Positions 5,981 to 11,002 of a stretch of DNA of 11,002 bases are shown piece by piece. The stretch lies in NCBI GenBank assembly GCA_033764095.1, contig JANRJF010000234.1, positions 1-11,002 on the forward strand. Direction: 5' to 3'. Every line of letters begins with the position of its first letter. Positions within the stretch are counted from its first letter, which is position 1. This DNA is from JBDTMT01 sp033764095 (GTDB taxonomy: Bacteria; Desulfobacterota; Binatia; HRBIN30; CADEER01). The notes beneath the pieces are model-generated. The model saw only the letters and a program-made list of their open reading frames with translations. It did not search any database and had not been told where the DNA came from. A program made the position numbers and the translations under genes.

Positions 5981-6261
5981 GACACGTTCCTCCCCGTTGG
6001 CACGCGTGTGAGCCGGCGCGTACTGCAAGTCGCGTACGCAGACAGACGGGGAGACGGCGCGCAGCACCGAATTGTGGCGGCGCACCGCGAGGTGGAAAGG
6101 TTTACCGGCGGCGCGGCGCCGGGTCGGCAGATTCTGCCTCGGCTGCGTGGTGGGAATTGCGCGGCAAAGACCGCGGATGCTGCAGCGGACGCGCGGTGTT
6201 CGGCGCCGCCCCGACAGCGAGCCCCCATTCCCCCTCCTGCGAAGGCAGCAAAGCGACGAAG
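5981..6261. other. Intergenic region between nrfA and the Cys-rich protein gene
   Basis: These 281 bp contain no gene I can support. They hold the strong ribosome-binding site of the Cys-rich gene at the left end and the downstream side of nrfA at the right end. CCGGCG (6105-6110) and CGCCGG (6117-6122) make a small GC hairpin. No terminator with a T-tract follows nrfA, and no convincing -35/-10 pair was found for the Cys-rich gene on the minus strand. Confidence 0.4.
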
Positions 6262-7653
6262 TCAGTGCGCGGCGACGGCCTGGTCGGCGGCGAGCTCGCC
6301 CTGGCGGGCATAGTCGATCGACTCGGCCAGCACGCGGGCCATCTCCTGCGGGGCGTGGAAGCCCATCGAGTTCTCCGCCGCCACCAGGTCGAGACGCCAC
6401 TGCGCCTTGCGCTGCAGGGCGCGGGCCGGCGCCAGGGCGTCGTCCGTGGCGCCGGCCTGGCGTGCCGCGACGATGGCGTCGATCAGATCGACGTTGGCGG
6501 CAGCGGCGCGTTGCAGCAGGGCATGATGGCGGTCCTGGATGTTCTGCACGCGCGCCGCCAGCTCCTGCTCGGCGACCGGATGACAGGGCTGGCAGGCGCG
6601 GTTGATGTTGAGCAGCGGGCTGCGCACCCAATGGTCGCTGATCTTCATCGCGCCGACGCGCTCGTAGGGCATGTGGCAATCGGCGCAGGCGACGCCGGCG
6701 CGGGCGTGGATCCCCTGCTGCCACATCTCGAACTCCGGGTGCTGTGCCTTCAGCACCGGCGCACCGGTCTCGGCGTGCACCCAGTCGCTGAAGCCCTCGG
6801 CGTCGTAGTACGCCTCGATGTCCTCGGCGCGTACGCCGCGCGCCCAGGGGTAGGTCACCACCTTGCCGTCGCCCTTGAAGTAATACTCGACGTGGCACTG
6901 GCCGCAGACGAACGAGCGCATCTCCTGGCGCGAGGCGTCGCGATTGGGGTCGTAGTCGGCAATCCCCTGCGAGGCCTTGAGCGCCTTGATGCCGGCGATG
7001 AAGCCCGGCCGCGTCACGCGCAGCGCCAGGGTCTGCGGATCGTGGCAATCGACGCACGACACCGGATGCTCGATCAGCAGCTCGCCGTGCGCGTCCTGCA
7101 TGTTGCGCGCGTCGGCATAGGGCATGCCGGAGACCTTCTCGAAGCCCTTGGTGACGTCGCCGTCGCCGGCGAAGCGGTACAGGTTCAGGTTCGACGCGTG
7201 GCACTGCAGGCAGGCGCCGTACTGCTTGCGCTCGGTGACGCGGCGCGTCTGCTCCTGGTCGAACAGCGCGTAGGCGTGCCCGCGCCGATCGCGGTAGTCG
7301 AGCGCGAAGGCGTAACCGGCGAAGATGCGGCGCAGCCACGGCTCCTTGTCGAGCTTCTGCTCGGCCGGGCCGCCGTCGCTGGCGCCGAGGCCGCGGCCGC
7401 CGAAGCGCGTCGTCGTCGGCTGCGCGGTCTTCTTGTACGAGTCGTACTGCATCGGCCAGTTGCGCCCCCAGATCGCCGGGTCGTCGGTCGACTCGTCGAC
7501 CTCGACGACGCGCACGAACGGCTGCCGCGCCTCCTGCTTGCGCTCGAAGATGTTGGTGAGCAGCGCCAGCAACAACACGGTGAGCCCGGCGACGCCGGCG
7601 AAGCCGAGCAGCAGGGTCAGCCAGCCCGGCGAACGGGAACGATCCTCAGCCAT
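6262..7653 (-). CDS. nrfA: Ammonia-forming cytochrome c nitrite reductase NrfA, CxxCH variant
   Basis: NrfA reduces nitrite to ammonium with six electrons at a periplasmic pentaheme centre. This 463-residue protein has five heme sites: C148-C151-H152, C200-C203-H204, C250-C253-H254, C323-C326-H327 and C354-C357-H358. The second half closely follows E. coli NrfA: CGQCHVEYYF, LKAQHPEFEMW, DCHMP, AQWRLDL and FHAPQE. By comparison with the Wolinella enzyme, E256, Y257, K302 and Q304 fit the calcium site and Y257 and H305 the catalytic pocket. The first, catalytic heme is CLQCH, not the classical CxxCK, so its axial ligand would be histidine; such variants are known in some NrfA clades. An uncleaved-looking helix (about 11-33) would anchor it facing the periplasm. 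GGAGGAGA lies a few bases before the ATG. The gene starts 21 bp after nrfH, forming an nrfHA operon. Confidence 0.96.
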   Translation of the reverse strand: MAEDRSRSPGWLTLLLGFAGVAGLTVLLLALLTNIFERKQEARQPFVRVVEVDESTDDPAIWGRNWPMQYDSYKKTAQPTTTRFGGRGLGASDGGPAEQKLDKEPWLRRIFAGYAFALDYRDRRGHAYALFDQEQTRRVTERKQYGACLQCHASNLNLYRFAGDGDVTKGFEKVSGMPYADARNMQDAHGELLIEHPVSCVDCHDPQTLALRVTRPGFIAGIKALKASQGIADYDPNRDASRQEMRSFVCGQCHVEYYFKGDGKVVTYPWARGVRAEDIEAYYDAEGFSDWVHAETGAPVLKAQHPEFEMWQQGIHARAGVACADCHMPYERVGAMKISDHWVRSPLLNINRACQPCHPVAEQELAARVQNIQDRHHALLQRAAAANVDLIDAIVAARQAGATDDALAPARALQRKAQWRLDLVAAENSMGFHAPQEMARVLAESIDYARQGELAADQAVAAH

Positions 7654-7674
7654 CGCGCGTCTCCTCCGACTCCA

Positions 7675-8133
7675 TCAGCCGCCGGCGCCATGCCCGGCGC
7701 CGGCGTGACAGTGCATGCAATCGAGCCGCTCGCCGCGCGGCCCGGCGCTGACCGCCACCGCATGCACCACCGTGGCGTGACAGCGCACGCAGTTCTCCTG
7801 CACCAACTCCAGGTCGTGCGGCGTGATCTCGATCGGCTCCTTGAAGTTCTGCAGGGTGAACGCGGTCGAGTGACGGAAGCCGTGATCGGCCTTCGCCACC
7901 CACTTGGCCAGCCCGTGTGCCGGCAGGTGACAGTCGACACAGGTGGCGGTGTGGCGATGGCCGCTCTTCAACCAGCCGTCGTACTGCTCGTGCATGACGT
8001 GGCAGTTGGCGCAGGCGCGCGGATCGGTGGACAGGTACGAAAAGCCGCGGGCGTAGATGAAGGTGAAGGCGCCGACACCGGCCGGCACGCCGAGCAGGAT
8101 TGCCAGCCCCAGTACCCAGATCGAGCGTCGCAC
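7675..8133 (-). CDS. nrfH: Tetraheme quinol dehydrogenase NrfH (NapC/NirT family)
   Basis: This 152-residue membrane cytochrome oxidises menaquinol and feeds NrfA. An N-terminal helix (about 5-27) anchors it, and four heme sites follow: C41-C44-H45, C65-C68-H69, C115-C118-H119 and C139-C142-H143. M47 in CHVM is the Met that ligates heme 1 in NrfH, and the family phrase CHVMHEQYDGWLKSGH is present. K81 and D83 in VAKADHGFRH fall where the quinol-site residues lie in the Desulfovibrio structure (by analogy). Length is usual for NrfH. The start is GTG at 8133; no in-frame ATG occurs nearby upstream, and GAGGG lies about 8 bases before it. The stop lies 21 bp before nrfA. The propeller gene ends 111 bp upstream on the same strand, so co-transcription is possible. 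Confidence 0.95.
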   Translation of the reverse strand: MRRSIWVLGLAILLGVPAGVGAFTFIYARGFSYLSTDPRACANCHVMHEQYDGWLKSGHRHTATCVDCHLPAHGLAKWVAKADHGFRHSTAFTLQNFKEPIEITPHDLELVQENCVRCHATVVHAVAVSAGPRGERLDCMHCHAGAGHGAGG

Positions 8134-8244
8134 CGCGTGCCCTCGCGTTCCGGCGTTCGCTCGACGGCGCGCCCGCCTGCGCGTCGCCGGTCCATCACTC
8201 GGCGCGCGTCTAGCGCATCGGCGCGACGGTCCGCAACGCGCGAC

Positions 8245-9618
8245 TCACGGCGGATCGAAGACGGTGGCGATCAGGCCGGGCAGGTCGTCGGCGCGCACCA
8301 CCCCGTCGCGCATGACGTCGGCGCCGCATGGACCCGGATCGCCGACCGGCACCTGCTGCAGCAAGGCGGTGAGATCGGCAGCGGTCGGCGGTCCGTCGCA
8401 GTTGGCGTCGCCGCTCGCCCCGACCAGGGTCGCAACGCGTCCCTCGGCGTGCACGGCGGCAGCGCTACCGGCAACGCCGCGGGCGGTGACCCGCACCGCG
8501 ACGCGCAGCTGCCGGCCGTCGTAGGTGAGCAGCTCGTCGTCGATCCGCAACGTCCCCGCCGCCGGCAACAGATCGGCGCGTTCCAGCGGCACCAGCAGCT
8601 CCGCGGCGTCGATCGCCGCGGTGAGGCGCGGCGGCGGCGAGGTCGGACACCGCCCGGGCAGTGCCGCGACGGCGAGATTCTCCGGCGCCGTCCCCAAGCC
8701 GCCGGCCGGAGCGAACCAGCGCGGCAGCTGCGTCGCGGTGTCGATGGCGTAGAGGTTGGCGAAGCCGTAGTCGACGGTGAACGCCAGGCCGCCGTCGCCG
8801 CTCAACGCGATGCCGGGCAGATCGGCCTCGCCGACGCCCAGGTCGATCGCGGTCACCACCGCGTAGGTGGCGGCATCGATCACCGTCACCTCGCCGAGCG
8901 GCGCGTTGGCGGCATAGACGAGCGCGCCGCCGGGATGGGCCGCGATGCCGATCGGATTGCCGCCGACCGCGATCGTCGTCACCAGCGTACCGGCGGCGCG
9001 GTCGAGCACCGTCACCGTGCCGCTCTGCACGTCGGCGCTGTAGAGCCGCGTCTCGTCGGGCGACAGCGCCAGGTCGAACGGATACTCGCCGACCGGAATG
9101 GTGCCGCGATTGCGCCGCTCGACCAGATCGAGAATGCCGACGTTGTTGGAGAACGAATTGGCGACGTAGGCGCGGCTGCCGTCGGCGGTGACGACGAGGC
9201 CGGCCGGGCCAGAGCCGCCGGCGCCGATATGACCGGTGACCGCCCCGCTGGCGACGTCGATGACCGCCACGCGCTGGTCGCGCCGCTCGCTGACCAGCAG
9301 CGAGCGCCCGTCCGGGGTCAGCACCACATCGGTCGGCTGCTCGCCAACCGCGACCGACTGCCGCACCCGCCCGCTGGCGAGGTCGAGCCGCGCGACGCGG
9401 TTCTCCTCGTTGATCGCCACCCACGCCGTCGCGCCGTCGGCGCCGATCGCAATGGCGCTCGGGCGTCGTCCGATCGGCAGCACACCGCGAATGCGCTGGC
9501 GCGCGACGTCGAGCACGGTCACCGCGTCGATGCCGGCGCTGAGGATGAAGGCGCACTCCTCCGCCCGGCTGGGCACGGCGCCGGCGAACACGAGCAACAG
9601 GGCCAGCAGGCGCGGCAC
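8245..9618 (-). CDS. Secreted YncE-like beta-propeller protein with EF-hand/dockerin-like tail
   Basis: This 457-residue exported protein starts with a signal peptide (MPRLLALLLVFAGAVPSRA, probable cut after 19). About 25-320 is a beta-propeller of repeats of roughly 40 residues, each reading like VGxxPxxxxxxPDGxxxYVAN...VxVIDxAxG (for example VGEQPTDVVLTPDGRSLLVS, VTADGSRAYVANSFSNNVGILD), as in the YncE/40-residue repeat family. Residues 330-395 resemble a small beta domain. The end (403-450) carries GDANCDGPPTAADL and DVMRDGVVRADDL, two Asp/Asn-rich loops like paired EF-hands of dockerin-type tails, which may bind calcium; C407 and C431 could bridge them. The first loop is imperfect. The start is GTG 9618, matching the signal peptide, with weak AGGGA before it. 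It diverges from the heme-barrel gene and precedes nrfHA. The ligand is unknown; no catalytic residues or heme motif are seen. Confidence 0.9.
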   Translation of the reverse strand: MPRLLALLLVFAGAVPSRAEECAFILSAGIDAVTVLDVARQRIRGVLPIGRRPSAIAIGADGATAWVAINEENRVARLDLASGRVRQSVAVGEQPTDVVLTPDGRSLLVSERRDQRVAVIDVASGAVTGHIGAGGSGPAGLVVTADGSRAYVANSFSNNVGILDLVERRNRGTIPVGEYPFDLALSPDETRLYSADVQSGTVTVLDRAAGTLVTTIAVGGNPIGIAAHPGGALVYAANAPLGEVTVIDAATYAVVTAIDLGVGEADLPGIALSGDGGLAFTVDYGFANLYAIDTATQLPRWFAPAGGLGTAPENLAVAALPGRCPTSPPPRLTAAIDAAELLVPLERADLLPAAGTLRIDDELLTYDGRQLRVAVRVTARGVAGSAAAVHAEGRVATLVGASGDANCDGPPTAADLTALLQQVPVGDPGPCGADVMRDGVVRADDLPGLIATVFDPP

Positions 9619-9795
9619 GATCCCTGGGTTGTACGAGGCGCGTCCGGCAGTGCCAAGCCGGGGTTGGCGCGCGTCGCGCTGTCGACCGGATCCCGACGTT
9701 TTCCGACCTCTGGGTGCGCGGCACTTGCTTCTCGACGCGCGACTGCCGAAAAGAGCGCGTCGCTCGGTACGAGCGGCCAGAGGGGACGCAAGGTG
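9619..9795. promoter_or_regulatory. Divergent control region between propeller and heme-barrel genes
   Basis: These 177 bp must contain the promoters for the leftward propeller (and perhaps nrfHA) and the rightward heme-barrel gene. CGCTCG-GTA-CGAGCG (9761-9775) is a perfect 6-bp inverted repeat 20 bp before the rightward start, a candidate operator. GCCAA and TTGGC at about 9654-9670 make a second, weaker dyad. I found no Fnr/Crp-type TTGAT-N4-ATCAA box and no convincing sigma-70 pair. Confidence 0.4.
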
Positions 9796-10980
9796 ATGCG
9801 ATCGGGGTTCGCGGGGGTGGTCGGACTGGTGGCGCTGGTGTGGGCCGGGGCCGCGGCAGCGGAGCCGTATCTCGCCATCCGCGAGGGACAGAAGTGCAGC
9901 GCCTGCCACGTCAACATGACCGGCGGCGGCATGCGCACCTCGTTCGTCTCGGCGCACGCCAAGGAGATCCTGCGCTACCCGAACTGGTTCGAGGCGCTCA
10001 CCAAGCCGGCCGACAAGTTCACCGGCGAGCTCAACCAGTACGTCGCGATCGGGGCCGATCTGCGCGTCGACATGACCGCGATCATGCAGGACAAGCCGAA
10101 CGCGCAGGGCACGGTGCCGAACAACCAGGTGTTCCGCGGCCGGCTGGAGCAGTTCGACATCAACGTCAACCAGGCGACCGGCTACCTGAACGTCAACCTG
10201 ATCCCCGACCTGCTCAACTTCTACCTCGACCAGCGCTTCGCGCCGAGCCTCGACACGCGCGAGGTGTGGGCGATGGCCCTGCTGCCGTACGACGTCTACC
10301 TGAAGGCCGGCAAGATGTTCCTGCCGTATGGCATGCAGATCCAGAACGACAACGCCTTCATCCGCGGCGGCCGCAACGGCTCGGCGACCACCGGCTTCAG
10401 CTTCAACGTCAGCCAGCCGGCCTTCGAGATCGGCTGGGAGCCCGGCCCGATCTCCTTCGCCGGCGCCGTGTCGCAGGGCATCGTCGACGACGAGGACGTG
10501 CAGGGCACCGGTACGCTGTACGCGCTGTTCGACGAGATCCCGATCGTCCGCAGCATCCTGATCGGCACCTCCGGCAGCTACGCCGGCACCGACGGCGGCC
10601 ACAACGCCTGGACCGGCCTCTTCACCGGCTTCAACCTCGGCAACTTCACCTATCTCGGCGAGGTCGACTTCGGCTTCTTCGACTTCGTCGACCCGGTCAC
10701 CGGGCGGCGCGAGAAGCCGGGCACCTTCATCACCTACAGCGAGGGCAACTACCTGCTGTTCGACTGGCTGAACCTCAAGGTCGCCTTCGACTACGCCGAC
10801 TACGACGGCAGCCTGCCGCGCCAGGGCGACGACGCCGAGAACCGCTTCAGCGTCGGCCTCGAGCCGTTCCTCGCCCGCTTCCTGCAGGCCCGCTTCTTCT
10901 ACCGGGTCAGCAACGGCATCGAGACCAACCCGTCACACAATCAGGATCTGTGGATCTTCGAGCTGCACGCGTTCTTCTGA
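9796..10980 (+). CDS. Monoheme c-type cytochrome fused to a probable outer-membrane beta-barrel
   Basis: This 394-residue protein has a signal peptide (about 1-22, ending AGAAAA before EPYLAIREG), then one heme c site C34-S-A-C37-H38 in EGQKCSACHVNMTGGGMRTSF. The rest (about 75-394) alternates polar and aromatic/hydrophobic residues in strands, is rich in Gly, Asn and Tyr/Phe, and ends in Phe (ELHAFF), the usual C-terminal signal of outer-membrane barrels. I recall the N-terminal pattern REGxxCxxCHxNxTGGG from porin-like proteins of Deltaproteobacteria and related groups near cytochrome genes; the family has no firm function. A barrel carrying one heme near its periplasmic mouth could help move electrons or a substrate across the outer membrane. 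ATG 9796 is preferred; GTG at 9793 adjoins it. AAGG lies very close and GAGGGG is further upstream. A strong ribosome-binding site follows for a downstream partner. Confidence 0.82.
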   Translation: MRSGFAGVVGLVALVWAGAAAAEPYLAIREGQKCSACHVNMTGGGMRTSFVSAHAKEILRYPNWFEALTKPADKFTGELNQYVAIGADLRVDMTAIMQDKPNAQGTVPNNQVFRGRLEQFDINVNQATGYLNVNLIPDLLNFYLDQRFAPSLDTREVWAMALLPYDVYLKAGKMFLPYGMQIQNDNAFIRGGRNGSATTGFSFNVSQPAFEIGWEPGPISFAGAVSQGIVDDEDVQGTGTLYALFDEIPIVRSILIGTSGSYAGTDGGHNAWTGLFTGFNLGNFTYLGEVDFGFFDFVDPVTGRREKPGTFITYSEGNYLLFDWLNLKVAFDYADYDGSLPRQGDDAENRFSVGLEPFLARFLQARFFYRVSNGIETNPSHNQDLWIFELHAFF

Positions 10981-11002
10981 AGGAGGAGCGTGAGCCGGTG
11001 AG
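10981..11002 (+). promoter_or_regulatory. Strong ribosome-binding site and probable start of the next gene
   Basis: AGGAGGAG (10981-10988) directly follows the stop of the heme-barrel gene, and GTG at 10998-11000 lies nine bases beyond it. The other GTG, at 10990, meets a stop after three codons, so 10998 is the likely start. The tight spacing implies an operon with the heme-barrel gene. The product lies outside the window. Confidence 0.55.

Noticed and set aside
5360..7339. A long minus-strand frame joining an Arg/Pro/Ala-rich stretch within nrfA to the Cys-rich protein.
   Set aside because: The real start at 5980 has a signal peptide and a strong ribosome-binding site; upstream it is a shadow of nrfA.
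6262..7653. Octaheme tetrathionate/nitrite reductase or hydroxylamine oxidoreductase.
   Set aside because: Only five CxxCH sites are present and the second half follows NrfA motif by motif, with a partner NrfH adjacent.
6157..9795. A 1,607-codon open frame on the plus strand running antisense through nrfA, nrfH and the propeller gene into the heme-barrel gene.
   Set aside because: It is an artefact of GC-rich codon bias: opposite-strand frames lack stops. The product is Arg/Ala/Val-rich with no domain, while the minus-strand genes have clear motifs. Only the part from 9796 is real.

Overview
The window is GC-rich bacterial DNA, almost certainly from a Gram-negative chromosome. It encodes a periplasmic cytochrome c nitrite reductase with its quinol-oxidising partner, a protein that looks like an outer-membrane beta-barrel, and exported proteins. 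Three traits together suggest a deltaproteobacterial-type lineage, possibly Candidatus Binatota: a Thr/Pro-rich tail built of ATATDT-like repeats, a secreted propeller ending in an EF-hand/dockerin-like segment, and a CxxCH-tagged barrel protein. This placement is inferred from gene style and no marker gene confirms it.

Region 1 (1-2546) is the end of an integrated mobile element. It holds the start of a leftward gene resembling an excisionase-type DNA-binding protein (cut by the window edge), a rightward gene for an unrecognised protein with a C-terminal four-cysteine zinc-finger-like motif, and an intact tyrosine recombinase. The recombinase gene ends 85 bp from the 3' end of a tRNA-Ser(UGA) gene on the minus strand. 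This is the usual geometry of an element inserted into the 3' end of a tRNA gene; the rest of the element should lie to the left. A perfect 11-bp tandem repeat overlaps the integrase stop codon, and a 6-2-6 inverted repeat sits between the two divergent genes at the left.

Region 2 (2594-5980) is chromosomal and entirely on the minus strand. In transcription order it carries a secreted eight-cysteine protein with a long Thr/Pro repeat tail, a Uma2-family (DUF820) PD-(D/E)XK nuclease-fold protein, a DUF1993 protein, and an FAD-dependent oxidoreductase of the DAO family. Strong hairpins follow the Cys-rich, DUF1993 and oxidoreductase genes. I see no single pathway linking these four genes.

Region 3 (6262-11002) is a respiratory locus. 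On the minus strand are a secreted YncE-like beta-propeller protein, nrfH (tetraheme membrane quinol dehydrogenase) and nrfA (pentaheme, ammonia-forming nitrite reductase). Diverging from the propeller gene on the plus strand is a secreted fusion of a single c-type heme motif to a probable outer-membrane barrel. It is followed by an excellent ribosome-binding site for another gene just past the right edge. NrfH would take electrons from menaquinol and pass them to NrfA, which reduces nitrite to ammonium. NrfA here has CxxCH at the catalytic heme instead of the classical CxxCK. The barrel and propeller may serve the same respiratory chain, but only proximity supports that.
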